Counted from the first letter of the stretch, positions 25,301-36,165 are shown. The stretch: DNA of 64,000 bases from Strigamia acuminata (GCA_949358305.1 OX442315.1:28236427-28300426), one strand, 5' to 3'. Numbers and translations: made by a program. Notes: a model not told the origin generated them from the sequence alone.

Positions 25301-26303
25301 TTAGTTCAGGGCTATTGCTCGCATTGCACCATCAATTCGAATCGTTTCTCCATTCATCATTGGATTTTCAATAATAAATTGAACCAAATGTGCAAATTCT
25401 TCCGGATGTCCCAAACGCCATGGGAATGGGATTGTATCTTCTAGGAACTGGATTATGTTTTCCGGTAGACTTTGCATCAAAGGTGTATTGAACAGACCTA
25501 AAAAGAGAGAAAAACAATTTATAAAACGAGACTAAAATATTTTTATCATCAATTACCAGGTGCAATTGTGCAACATCTAATTCCATGACTTGCCAAATCA
25601 CGTGCCAATGGAAGTGTCATGGCAACAATCCCACCTTGGTTCGCAGAATACGCTATTTGACCGCACTGTCCATCAAAAGCCGAATAAGCCGACGTATTTA
25701 TAATAACACCTCGTTGACCATCCTCATTCGGCTCATTCTTTGCTATTAAACCCACTGCTAAACGAATTACATTAAATGTTCCGGCAAGGTTTATATTTTG
25801 ATGTTCATGATACGTCTGCAAACGATGAGGCATCCCCGTGTTAAAGTTATATAATTTATACGCCTCGACAAGTCCAGCAGAGTTTACAACCACATCTAGT
25901 TTCTTGAACGTCGATTCGGTTAAATCCAAGGCTCGTTTTATGTCATCTTCCTTCGTAATCTAAAAAAAATTCAATTAATGTGTAAGTAAATAACTAATAA
26001 TTATTTCAATTTACGTACGTACATCTGTAGGTGAAAAAATTGCATTTTCTCCGATTTCTTTTACCAGTTCGGCACCATTTGATGTTTTTAAATCACAAAT
26101 AATAACTTTGGCACCTTGTTCGACCAATCTTTTCGCTGTTGCTAAGCCCAAACCAGAAGCTCCGCCACTAACTAGTGCAACTAGTCCCTACAATAGAAAG
26201 GTTATGTTTAATCAATTGTTTCTAGCCCTAACGGACAGTGTGGTGGATTTCCACGTTTGCAGTTTTGTTTTATTACCGAAACTCCTCGCAAAATACTCAT
26301 CAT
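25301..26303 (-). CDS. HSD17B10-like short-chain dehydrogenase with lost catalytic Ser and Lys
   Basis: Four exons (26277-26303, 26023-26187, about 25557-25959, 25301-25497) give about 263 aa, versus 261 in human HSD17B10. That mitochondrial short-chain dehydrogenase oxidises branched-chain and other 3-hydroxyacyl-CoAs and, independently of catalysis, forms part of mitochondrial RNase P with the TRMT10C methyltransferase. Visible: Rossmann motif [10 protein letters not shown], then [12 protein letters not shown] and the family-typical ending [20 protein letters not shown]. The active-site region reads [23 protein letters not shown]: at the standard positions Ser155 is Ala, Tyr168 is kept and Lys172 is Gln (codon CAA). 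Two of three catalytic residues are therefore missing although the frame is intact. It is probably a pseudoenzyme or a paralogue kept for a structural role. It starts head-to-head with G6PD. Confidence 0.85.
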
Positions 26304-27033
26304 CAATCAAGGACAACGGCGGTTCGAAAAATTGTTGTTAGCACATGGCTCTTGCGGCTCTTGCTATCGCCACTGGTTAGTAGAGAGTAAGTTTAAAATC
26401 TACACTCAGACCGATGCGCATTGTGTTTAAAATTTACAAATTACAACCGAGATTTTGGACTACTAAAACAGTTGCACAAATTTTAATTTTTTTTAATATG
26501 GAAATGTTTATTTTTAAATATTTCTATACATAATATTTAGAATAATGTTTAACCCTTGAGGTATCAGTCTTCAACTAGATACATAAAACCCTGTGTGTCA
26601 CGTGATGTAAAAATAGACGTTCCCATTTTGTTTTAAATAAATTGGAAATCAATATTTCTGATTTATATATTTAAAAAAAATAAAAGCGAATCCGCAAAAT
26701 CAATATGATCGGCACGAGCACGTTTCGTGGTTTACAAAATAGGCGGAAGAAAGAAAGACAGCAAATTGAAACCGGAAATTACGTCACTCAAGGTTGCAAA
26801 GCCACACCTCTGAAATCTATATAGGTAAAACCGTGGGGTTTTCATTTTCCAATTGCGAATTGGAAATCAGTTTTCGTATCAGTCGAGCTCGATACGAGAA
26901 GCCGACACGAGTTTCCACACTGGGTTGCTTCCCTAGTGTCGCTTCTCGCAGTAAACAAAAATTTGTTCTAGTCAAATCCACCGAGGCATCGGAGCCGGAG
27001 TCTTCAAAATACCGGAAAGAAAACTCGACTATA
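26304..27033. promoter_or_regulatory. Divergent promoter region between HSD17B10-like and G6PD
   Basis: About 730 bp separating two oppositely oriented start codons. The middle is AT-rich (26460-26690); the G6PD side (26820-27033) is GC-richer and probably transcribed as the G6PD 5' UTR. No TATA box stands out. Confidence 0.4.
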
Positions 27034-29999
27034 ATGAGTTTCAACAACAGCAATTCAGCCGTTAAATCAACCAAACAACACATGGAAGAGCCACCAGAGA
27101 TGGCAAAATTTGAAGAATCGACCAGACATGTTATCGTCGTCATGGGCGCTTCGGTAAGCCACTTATAATTGACAACAAAATGAATTAATTTCCAAAAATC
27201 GTTCTGTTACGTAATTTATAACACATTTTCAAACAAATAATTAACTCCAAAAAACCTGTAAGTCTCGTAATAATAGGAAAATTATCGAAACAATGCTGTA
27301 ATAGCCGAAAGTCTCGGGATTTGGCATTGTCAAGGTCGCTTAATGACTGTATAAAGTGGTTTGTAATGGTAAATAAATAAAGTTTTTTCGTTCGAACATT
27401 TTTTGCAAGTCATCCTAAAGAAACTACAAAAATGAATGCATGGCCATGAAACTTTTGTAAGGGTTTTAAATACATACAGTTTATGTAATGATTAAATGTA
27501 ATTTTATTTATTTATTTGCGATTTAAAATTAAGAATTTCTAGAATTTAGTACAAAACTTTTTTAAATTGTTGGAACTTATTTCCTCAACAGTTTATTATC
27601 GTGTGATCAGTTACGAATGAACTGATACATGTTTAAAAAAAAATTAGAGATCAGCATTTCAAGGTTTTGAAGAGAAAAATTCATCAAAAGATTAACCAAT
27701 CTCTAGAGCTGTACATCATTTCATTTATATGTGAATGTAATATCAATAATCCATCGATTTTATGTTATTTCATTTAATTGCTGGAGATGCAGCAAAGCTC
27801 AGGGGGCAGCCGATTGAAAAGTTTAAAATTTTGTAGAAAGTCAAAATCTCCTGGATACTTAACTTTATTGACTTTAATAGTTGGTGATAATTTTTTTTCC
27901 ACCTTAATATCATAATTACTTTGTTATCTTAAACATGTTCCACCCTATTTGTGTATTTAATTGTAACTCGTCCGAATCGGGTCACTTAATCTTGTACACA
28001 CGCAGGCACTTTATCGCTTTTAATTTAATTATACTTTCAGAATTTGATTATAAATAATTTTTTTAATTTAATTTACAGGGAGATTTAGCGAAGAAGAAAA
28101 TCTATCCAACTATTTGGTAAATCAATACATATCAAGTGACGCCTCATGAATTAAAATTAAATATATTTATTTTTCAGGCGATTATACAATGAGCACCTTC
28201 TTCCTCGTGACACTGTATTCGTTGGCTACGCACGAAGCGAAATAACAGTCGATTCTTTAAGGAAAAAGTCGCAGGATTTTATGAAAGCAAGTTTTTTTGC
28301 AGCTGTAATTGATGAATCGATTTATTTATATTTACATTTGTTGTTATTACTAGGTGGAAGACGGTAATACTCGTGTGGACAAATTTTGGGACGTAAATCA
28401 TTACGTAAACGGACCGTACGACCAAGATCCTGGTTACGAAAAGCTAAACGAGATTTTAAATGGTTTGGAAAATGGTGGACAAGGGAATCGAGTTTTTTAT
28501 TTGGCACTTCCACCGAGTGTGTTTGCTCCTGTGACGACGCATATAAAAAGACATTGCATGGCTCCGAAGTAAAATATTAAAAATTACATAAAAATATACA
28601 AATATAAAACCGAAAATTAAAGTATAATTTTTATTTAAAGTGGTTGGACTCGAGTTATAGTGGAAAAACCGTTTGGTCGAGATTTGGACTCATCGAATGT
28701 TCTCTCGAATCATCTTGCCAATTTATTCAAGGAGGAAGAGATTTATCGCATTGATCACTACTTAGGCAAAGAAATGGTCCAGAATCTTATGACCCTTCGG
28801 TTAATATTTACCGGGAACATTTATTTGATTTTGTTAAATTAATTTTTTTTACTTTGAACAGATTCGGCAATAAAATTTTTGGCCCCACTTGGAATCGGGA
28901 ACACGTTGCTTGCGTTATCATCACTTTTAAAGAGCCGTTTGGTACTCAAGGAAGAGGCGGATATTTTGACCAGTTTGGCATTATTCGGTAAAATTCGATT
29001 AATTATTGAGTTTCGTCGTTAGAAATAATTACATTTTTTCTATTTCAGAGATGTTATGCAGAACCATCTCTTGCAAATATTGTCGCTTGTGGCGATGGAA
29101 AAACCTGCTTCTACTTTATCCGATGATATTCGAGATGAGAAAGTCAAAGTTCTTAAATGCGTTAAACCTGTACGCATAGAAGATGTAATACTTGGGCAAT
29201 ATGTGGGGGATCCTGGTGGTGAAGGAGATGCCAAAGATGGCTATTTAGATGACTCAACCGTACCGAAGGATTCCGTCACAGCAACTTACGCTATTGGAGT
29301 TCTTCATATTAAAAATGAACGCTGGGATGGTGTTCCGTTCATTTTAAAATGTGGAAAAGGTAAATGTGTGATGTTTATTAATTATATAAATGTATTAAAA
29401 ATCATTTTATTTGCTTTAGCCTTGAACGAACGTAAAGCAGAGATTCGTATTCAGTACCGCGATGTGCCTGGTGACATATTTGATAATCAGTGCAGAAGAA
29501 ACGAATTGGTTCTGCGTGTGCAACCGAACGAAGCTGTTTACATCAAAATGATGAGCAAGAAACCTGGGATGGGTTTTTCAATGGATGAAACCGAACTTGA
29601 TCTCACATATGGCAGCAGATATAAGGTATTAAAAATATTCGACTACCAGTGTTGTCAATAAATCTTTTTATTTTTTAAAAATTTAGAATATCAGTTTACC
29701 TGATGCCTACGATCGTCTTCTCATGGATGTTCTCTCAGGAAATCAAATGCATTTTGTTCGAAGCGATGAGTTATCACACGCGTGGAAGATTTTTACTCCG
29801 CTTTTGAACCAGATCGAAAGCGAGAAGAAAAAACCAATTCCGTATAAATACGGAAGGTAATGTCAAAGCTTCTCAGTGATTTCATATTGATTTATTTTGG
29901 AATTTGTTTTTTTCTTGTAGTCGCGGACCAATTGAAGCGGATGAACTATGCCTAAAGAATAATTTTGTATTTACCGGAACGTATAAGTGGGCTAAATGA
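27034..29999 (+). CDS. G6PD: Glucose-6-phosphate 1-dehydrogenase
   Basis: Ten exons (27034-27153, 28079-28116, 28178-28286, 28354-28568, 28641-28799, 28862-28987, 29049-29359, 29420-29625, 29687-29856, 29921-29999) give 510 aa, the normal size. This cytosolic enzyme oxidises glucose-6-phosphate with NADP+, opening the pentose phosphate pathway. Visible: NADP-binding [28 protein letters not shown] with the conserved Lys, active-site [14 protein letters not shown], then the C-terminal dimer/structural-NADP region ([30 protein letters not shown]). Intron 3 (28287-28353) starts GC (AAA|GCAAGT) and ends AG, a GC-AG intron. Intron 1 is about 925 bp. The start chosen gives a 37-residue leader before [11 protein letters not shown]. 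Fragments of exons 4-7 of this gene recur downstream within the SGT1-like array. Confidence 0.95.
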
Positions 30000-30514
30000 C
30001 AATTGAAAAGTTCACTTTGATATTTTTACTAATCCTAATATTTCTTTCTACATTTTCAATATGATGATGTTAATTGAACTAACTACAGCAATATATTTTT
30101 GTTAGAAATGAGATTATCATTAATTCTTTTTGTAAAGTCAAAAGACATTTATTTTCTTTATTACTACTGTTATCATGGTGTTTATTTTTTTAAATGATAT
30201 TAAATTTATGCACAGGTGAATCTAAATTGCACTTGAGTATATTAGTTTTGGGTAAACAGGACAAGTAATTTTTATCAACAATAAAAATGAAAAAATTTGG
30301 TTAGTGTTTTAGTATAAGTCGACATATCACTGGATTCTTTACCTCGAATTAGGAGACATTAAATTTTCTATAAAAAAATATTGTACCAGGAATTAGCATT
30401 AGCAAACTATTTATCTAGTTTTAGCAGCCACATTAACAATCAGACGAAAATTTATTCGTATTAATTAAATGTTGCTTTGCGGTTGCGATGTCATCTCTTT
30501 TTTGAGAAGAGTTT
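30000..30514. other. G6PD 3' flank
   Basis: AT-rich 3' UTR and flank. The segment near 30345-30400 (TTAGGAGACAT followed by AATATTG and TTAGCA) recurs at about 33246-33302 directly after a G6PD exon 7 fragment, showing that this flank was part of a duplicated unit. Confidence 0.55.
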
Positions 30515-30613
30515 CGTTGAGTACGGCATTATTTGGTATAATAATTGAATTTCAACATTTTACATAGGAATAATATGTTTTCTTACAGAGATGTTATGAC
30601 ACTTGCAATAATA
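30515..30613 (+). pseudogene. G6PD exon 6-7 border relic
   Basis: GGCATTATTTGGTATAATA followed by TAATTGAATTTC matches the end of G6PD exon 6 and the intron after it (GGCATTATTCGGTAAAATT). CTTACAGAGATGTTATGAC then matches the start of exon 7. The copy is short and non-coding, and lies just upstream of the first SGT1-like gene. Confidence 0.6.
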
Positions 30614-30823
30614 CACGGAAATTTCTCATTTTGAATATGCAAAATTAGTTATGTTGATTCCAATCCTCCACCAATCACAAGAATGTCTGCTGGACGCTTC
30701 CATACTGCAGCCTTGTGTGAACTTTACTCTTAAGCGGTTATCGTGCGACGCTGTACAAACTCAATTCTCTCAAACTAAAGGATTTATTAATAATTTTCCA
30801 ACGAAGTGCTAGTTACATCAAAA

Positions 30824-31819
30824 ATGATATCGTCACTCGAGTATTTCTGGCGTGGGAACTGTGCTTTTACCGTTGAAAACTATGAAGAGGCAATTGATTT
30901 TTATACGAAGGCCATTGGAATGAACTCCAGGCAAGCGGTTTATTATAAATATCTAGAAACGACAAACTTGAAACTAGAAGATTACGAAGCGGCCGAATAT
31001 AATAAAACTAACGTCACAGAATTACGGTCGAATAAACATAAATTACGGCTCTGCAAAGGAATTGCGTGCTTTCAAATGGGAAATTATGAAGAAGCATTTA
31101 AACTATTTTTTGATGGATGCAAATTAGGCTGTGATAGTGAACGGATTAAACAAAGTTTTATCGCCTGGTTGGATCACTGCAAAATCAAAATAAAAAAAAT
31201 TAAGTGTTGTCAATGGACTCAAGATCATATTAATATGACACTAACTATACCGATTGATGCGAAGCTAGAGGAAGTGTGTGTGTTATTTAACAGTAAAACT
31301 GTGCAATGCTTCATCGAAGGTAACGATAAACGGGTTAATTACGGATTTTACATTGGTTTGCCACACGAAATTAATGTTCAGCAAAGCTGGTTTGTAGTTG
31401 ATCCTTTGATCGAGATTAAAATGAAAAAATCAGTACATAGAATGTGGGATACATTGGAAAAACGGCAAGTAAATATTAATACACCGGATTCATCGTCAAC
31501 GGCAAAGACTAATGATCCGCGTCGGTCCTATTCGACAAACCAGAATTCGGAAACGGTTGTTTTCGAACGCTTTGAATTTTGGATAGACGATGAAATTGAC
31601 GGACTTTTGAGTGATGATGAAATTGATGATGAGATTGATGAACTTTCGAGTGCTAATAAAACTGATGACCTTTTGAGTGATGATGAAATTGATATGCTTT
31701 CGAAAGATGAAACATTTGTAGCAGTAGTAGTGGATAAATTCATTGAACGGTTATCCGTAACCACTCCCGACGAAATTAACAATTTTATTTCGAGTCTGGA
31801 AGCGTCACCAATAAGATGA
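30824..31819 (+). CDS. SGT1-like TPR-CS protein, copy A
   Basis: Intronless ORF, 331 aa. SGT1 (SUGT1) is an HSP90/HSP70 co-chaperone that supports NLR immune sensors, SCF ligases and kinetochores. Layout: three TPR-type helical hairpins at 5-110 (FWRGNCAFTVENYEEAIDFY, KLRLCKGIACFQMGNYEEA), then a CS domain at about 130-220 opened by CCQWTQDHINMTLTIPIDA and closed by MWDTLEKRQVNINT. An acidic tail follows with repeated DDEIDELL-like units, ending FIERLSVTTPDEINNFISSL, which resembles an eroded piece of the SGS domain. The promoter differs from the other copies: CCACCAATCACAAGAA is shared (about 30669), but TGTACAAA replaces the TATA box. Copy A is the most diverged intact member and lies closest to G6PD. 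That it still binds HSP90 is an inference. Confidence 0.8.
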   Translation: MISSLEYFWRGNCAFTVENYEEAIDFYTKAIGMNSRQAVYYKYLETTNLKLEDYEAAEYNKTNVTELRSNKHKLRLCKGIACFQMGNYEEAFKLFFDGCKLGCDSERIKQSFIAWLDHCKIKIKKIKCCQWTQDHINMTLTIPIDAKLEEVCVLFNSKTVQCFIEGNDKRVNYGFYIGLPHEINVQQSWFVVDPLIEIKMKKSVHRMWDTLEKRQVNINTPDSSSTAKTNDPRRSYSTNQNSETVVFERFEFWIDDEIDGLLSDDEIDDEIDELSSANKTDDLLSDDEIDMLSKDETFVAVVVDKFIERLSVTTPDEINNFISSLEASPIR

Positions 31820-32175
31820 AGATAATGTCTGAAAAACAAAACTCCTGACGGGAATGTCTGTTATTGTGAATTAAGAATATAATTTTTTTTCTTTCTCAAA
31901 ATGTTCATTTAATTTTGTTCTTATACAATCGTGCAAAAAATTACCATTAACTTAAGCTGCGTTGTTTAAAAATTCGCTAAAAATGTTTACAATTTTTATT
32001 TTTTCATTTTATATGTTGATTTATTTTATTTATTTAAAAAACTTGTTTGCATTAAAAAGCGATTAAAAATTGATTATTAAACAGAAACTTATTTGGTATT
32101 TGTGAAAACCAGAGAACTCGAAGACATAAGTTTCACATTCTTAGTTTAATTTCAATGTTAGAGAATAAGTTCCCG

Positions 32176-32380
32176 ATGGAGTGTTATATTTGGTTATGAG
32201 TCATTACATAAACATAAATTACACGGTCCCGAAGTAAAATAATAAAAATCAAATTTTCAATAAATTTTACGTAGATTTGGAATCGTCGCATATTCTCATT
32301 AATTATCTTGTCAATTTATTCAACCAGGAAATATCTACAGCACAATCTCTTGTGGAAATGCAAAACATGTTGCAGAGAGG
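32176..32380 (+). pseudogene. G6PD exon 4-5 relic
   Basis: CCCGAAGTAAAATAATAAA matches the end of G6PD exon 4 and its intron (CTCCGAAGTAAAATATTAA). GATTTGGAATCGTCGCATA then CTTGTCAATTTATTCAA match exon 5, and GAAATGCAAAACATGTTGC corresponds to the exon 5 KEMVQNL region. Stops and deletions make it non-functional. Confidence 0.7.
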
Positions 32381-32525
32381 GTTCAACCAACGCCCCCTAA
32401 AGAAGTTAAATTTATTCAAGTCTTTTATTGTTCAGAAGACATTCTAATTATCCACCAATCACAAGAAAGACTCCTGGACGTTTCCATTCTGCATCCAATT
32501 ACTCACAAGTGGCCATCTTGCGAAA

Positions 32526-32595
32526 CTATATAAACTGAATTCTGTCAAGTTAAAAGAGATAATCATTTTTCGCCATTGTGCTAATTTCCATCAAA
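32526..32595 (+). promoter_or_regulatory. TATA promoter of SGT1-like copy B
   Basis: CTATATAAAC at about 32526-32535, with CCAATTACTCACAAGTGG at about 32494, matches the promoter block of the other array members. Confidence 0.5.
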
Positions 32596-32988
32596 ATGAT
32601 AACGGCAGAGTACTGTTTTCAGCATGGCAATCACTCTTATTTCAGAGGAAATAATGATTTTGCAATTGGTTATTTTTCAAAAGCAATTGAGTTGGGCCCC
32701 ATGAAAGCGGATTATTTTAAACATCGAGCAACCGTGTACTTACATATGAAAAAGTATGAAGAGGTCAATCGTGATGCTGCTACAGCTATAGAAATGGGGC
32801 CGAAAGACCTTAGACTATGGATCTACAGAGGAATCGCTTGCATTCAGTCGAATAATTTTGAAGAAGCACATGAGGTACTACTGTTGGATGCAAAAACAGT
32901 ACACGGTGGGACCGACACCTGGTTGGATTCCGCCGAAGCTAAACTACGAGAAATTTGGATATATTTCCTGGAAAGAAAACGATATTAA
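32596..32988 (+). pseudogene. SGT1-like copy B, CS domain deleted
   Basis: The N-terminal 120 residues align with the TPR region of the other copies (MITAEYCFQHGNHSYFRGNN, WIYRGIACIQSNNFEEAHEV). At the point where the CS domain should start, the reading frame shifts, ends at YFLERKRY and runs directly into sequence homologous to the 3' UTR (CTAGGGACGGAATGTG). The CS domain and C-terminus are missing. The same end occurs in copy H at 44.0 kb, so the deletion arose once and was copied. It might still express a TPR-only protein of about 130 aa. Confidence 0.75.
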
Positions 32989-33029
32989 TGTCATAATGTG
33001 TTTATTACTAGGGACGGAATGTGCGAACA

Positions 33030-33302
33030 AAATAGACTGTCTCACTGAGCAGATTAAACACACGTATAAGGTCTAGTTGGATTTCTGCACAAGGAAACTA
33101 CGTGAAATTGTGAATTACGAATGGAGTCAAAACGAAGTTAATGTGTTTTTGACCAGCAGTCGCTTGTAAATATTATCACTTGTGTCAATGGAAAAACCTG
33201 GATCTACTTTATCAGATGATATTCGAGAAGAGAAATCAAAGTTAAATTAGGAGACATGTAATTTTTCTTTAAAAAATATTGAACCAGAAATTAGCAGTAG
33301 CA
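33030..33302 (+). pseudogene. Chimeric relic: SGT1-like fragment joined to G6PD exon 7 and flank
   Basis: 33030-33150 matches the TPR-to-CS linker of the SGT1-like genes (AAACTACGTGAAATTGTGAA). At about 33154 it switches to G6PD exon 7 (33154-33243: ATGGAAAAACCTGGATCTAC, GATGATATTCGAGAAGAGAA). From 33244 it continues with sequence like the G6PD downstream flank at 30.35 kb. It is non-coding as it stands. Confidence 0.75.
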
Positions 33303-33759
33303 GTGTTTGTTGATTCTTGTGCAATATTATTTAAAGTTTAATATTTTTTTTTATGTTTGGAAAATATCTATGGTAGTTGTATATTGTATAATTGTGCAAA
33401 AAAATTTACATAACTTTAAGTAACCTGCTGTTGTATTAAAGATCACCGATTATTGTTTGTAATAATTTCAAATCACAGTGATATATTTTTTTTGTTATTT
33501 TAAGAGTTTGTCTCTGCATTAGAAAGCTAGTAAAAATTAAAAAAAATTTAAAAAATTAAAAAAAATTAAAATATTATATTCTCATCTCTTTTTTTTTTAA
33601 ATATTAGGAAACTCGATTATGGTACATCCTTTACTCAAATTCTTTAATAGTGAAATCTAAGCTAGGTTCCTCATTACGAGTGGTTTATTTATTATTTCGC
33701 ACTTCCACTCAATATAAGCTTATTTACACATGTCAGGTTACATAAAAAGAAAATTATAG

Positions 33760-33975
33760 TCTCAAAGTAAAATAATAAAAATTTAATTTAAAATATTTCT
33801 AAATGGTTGGACTTTGGTTAGTCGAGATTCAGCAATAAAATTTTTACGTGGATTTGGAATCATCGAATTTTCTCTTTAATTATCTTGTCAATTTATTTAA
33901 TGAGGTGGAGGATATTTATCCCTAAGAAATATCTACAGCGTAATCTCTTATGGAAATGCAAAACACGTTGTAGTG
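33760..33975 (+). pseudogene. G6PD exon 4-6 relic
   Basis: CAAAGTAAAATAATAAAAAT resembles the G6PD exon 4 donor region; TGGTTGGACTTTGGTTAGT matches exon 5 start; ATTCAGCAATAAAATTTTT matches exon 6 start (ATTCGGCAATAAAATTTTT). Exon 5 sequence then resumes (GTCAATTTATTTAATGAGG). The order is scrambled and the frame is lost. Confidence 0.65.
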
Positions 33976-34109
33976 CAATTTGACTTAGGCATTAAAAAAC
34001 TAGTAAAAAGTGATTATTAAATAGCAACTTTTATTTGAATATTTTTGAATACTAGAGAACTCGAAGACCCAACTTTTAATAAAGTTTCTCAGGTTAGATA
34101 ACTATCAAG

Positions 34110-34212
34110 TGAATTTGGAATAAGCTTAGTCGAATGTTCTCTCAAATTATCATGCTAGTTTATTGAAAGAGGGCATGATTTGTCGCAGAGGTCATGCAAA
34201 ACATGTTGCACA
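34110..34212 (+). pseudogene. G6PD exon 5 relic
   Basis: CGAATGTTCTCTCAAATTAT then TTTATTGAAAGAGGGCATGA and GCAAAACATGTTGCA parallel the exon 5 segment encoding [16 protein letters not shown] and KEMVQN. Not coding. Confidence 0.6.
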
Positions 34213-34215
34213 GTT

Positions 34216-34737
34216 CAATTTAGACATTAATGTTGCGCGCAGCTGGTACGAATTACGTTATTACGCGATTGAGATTAACTCGGAAAAAATAGAAGACGGA
34301 AAAAAGTGGAAAAAATAGAAAAAAATATGAATAGACCGGGTTTATCATCAACATCAACGGCTAGCATCCATCAGTCGGCTTCTTGTTCGACAAGCCAAAA
34401 TTCTGTCATTGAATGCATTGATATTTCCGGTGATGATGAAATTGAGAAACTTTCGACTGATAAAATTGAAGTACTTTCGACAGATGGAGAAACGAAATTA
34501 GAATCAATAGATGTATTTGATGGACTTTCTGCAGAAAAAGAAAAGCAATTAGAAGCAGTACCTGATATTTGTGATTTGACAGAAGATGATCCCATGAGAC
34601 TGACTCGACTTGCTCGTATCAGTGAGAAAGAATTAACAGAAATATTAAGTCCGAATCTGAAAGCAGAGAGTAACTTGGTAGTTCATGAGGAACAATGTCT
34701 GACTGTGAGAAGAAAAACTCCTGATAGCAAGCAATGA
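34216..34737 (+). pseudogene. SGT1-like copy C, C-terminal fragment
   Basis: Begins inside the end of the CS domain (the INVARSW stretch corresponds to INVQQSW of copy A), loses frame, then an open frame of 143 codons from about 34306 covers the Ser/Thr-rich linker and acidic tail (SSTSTASIHQSASCSTSQNS, then DDEIEKL repeats). TPR domains are absent. It is a 5'-truncated copy; an independent protein from the ATG at 34327 is conceivable but unsupported. Confidence 0.65.
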
Positions 34738-34861
34738 AAATTACGGGATGAAAATGTCTGTTATTGTGAATTGTTATTAAGAATATATATATTTTTTCTT
34801 TCTCTAAATGGTAATTTAACTTTGTTGTTGTTTAATTGTGCAAAAAATTTACAGTTTTAAC

Positions 34862-35273
34862 TACCGTATTACCTCACATTAAGCTGCATGCCGGTATAAT
34901 TCGAGTTATACCGGCATGCCGATAAACCTCGTTTGTAACGGCATGCCGGTGTAAGTGAGTACGAATTTTTTTTTAAAGAATTTAGCCAAAACAACCAAAA
35001 AAATCATTTTTAGATGTCCAAAATGTAGGAAATTTGTATAACATTTCTCAAATTTTAGTAGTAATCTTCAGAATATCAATAAAACTTAAATTTCAGACCC
35101 AAAATTCAATATCTGGGTTCTTTAAAAAAAAAACAAAAAAAAAAAAGTTTTTCACTTATACCGGCATGTTTCGTTTTATATCGGCATGCCGGTATACACT
35201 TTTTGGACAAAATTTTAAACACCTGCTAAACCCATGACCAACGGCATGCCGCTTTATGTGAGGTAATACGGTA
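34862..35273. mobile_element. TA-flanked MITE with GGCATGCCG repeats
   Basis: A 408-bp element (34864-35271) flanked by TA on both sides. Ends CCGTATTACCTCACATTAAG and, reverse-complemented, CCGTATTACCTCACATAAAG form inverted repeats continuing into GGCATGCCG-containing arms; that palindrome recurs at least six times inside. Paralogous sequence after other array genes reads AACTAAGCTGC without the insert, identifying the empty target site as a single TA. No ORF of note. TA duplication fits a Tc1/mariner-type mover; the family is not identified. Confidence 0.85.
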
Positions 35274-35514
35274 AGCTGCGCTGTTTGATAACCCAATGAT
35301 GATTTGTTTTCTATTTGTTATTTGGATATTTATATTATAGTAATTTAGATAATTTGTCTTTGCTTTAAAAACTATTAAAAATTGATTATTAATTAGCAAC
35401 TCTTGTTTGAATATTTTTGAATACTAGAAGACTCGAAAACCTAACTTTTAAATCAGTTTCTCAGCTTAGAATTCAATGCTACAGAATAAGTTCCCAATTT
35501 ATAATAATTTTTTA

Positions 35515-35775
35515 ATGGTTTTGGAATCGTCGAATATTCTCTCAAATTATCGTGCCAGTTTATTCAAGGAAGATTCTGTCAAATTAAGAGATAATCATTT
35601 CCCACCGGAATGCTAATAACATCCAAAATAGCATCGTCGTGCGAAACATAACAGTAAATGCATTGAAGCTTTTCTCTTTGAGGAATATGATGAGGCAATT
35701 AATTTGAATCCACAAAGCCATTGCGAGGAACTCAAGGAAAACGATTTATTATAAAAATCGAGCAATTGCTATACT
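35515..35775 (+). pseudogene. G6PD exon 5 relic plus SGT1-like 5' fragment
   Basis: 35515-35571 resembles G6PD exon 5 (GTCGAATATTCTCTCAAATT). 35622-35775 resembles the 5' end of SGT1-like copy E (AGCATCGTCGTGCGAAACAT, GAAGCTTTTCTCTTTGAGG, TTATAAAAATCGAGCAA) with several stops and frameshifts. The similarity stops at about 35776. Confidence 0.55.
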
Positions 35776-35974
35776 AGTATACCGGTATATCTAATTTTGG
35801 ATTATTTATTTATCTTTGCGTTTCAAAGCTAGTGTAAAATTTTGTTACTAAATGTATACTTTTATTTGAGTAATTTTGAATGCTAGAAGACTCAAATACA
35901 GAACTTTTATTCAGTTTCCCAGCTTAGATTCAAATATTAAAGAATAAGTTATTATAATAAAGTGTTTTATTTGG

Positions 35975-36165
35975 TCACGTGTCGTTACATAAAAATAAAT
36001 TTGATGGTCCCGAAGTAAAATTTAAAAAAAATAATTTACAATATTTTATGTCTCTTTGGATTCGAATTGTAATCGATTTAAAATCGTCGAATAATCTCAC
36101 TAATTATCTTTCCAGTTTATTCAGACAATCTCGCATGGAAATGCAAAACATGTTGCAGTGAAGGT
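35975..36165 (+). pseudogene. G6PD exon 4-5 relic
   Basis: GGTCCCGAAGTAAAATTTAA parallels the G6PD exon 4 end and donor; AAATCGTCGAATAATCTCAC and CCAGTTTATTCAGACAATC parallel exon 5; ATGGAAATGCAAAACATGTT follows as in the relic at 32.3 kb. Not coding. Confidence 0.6.
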
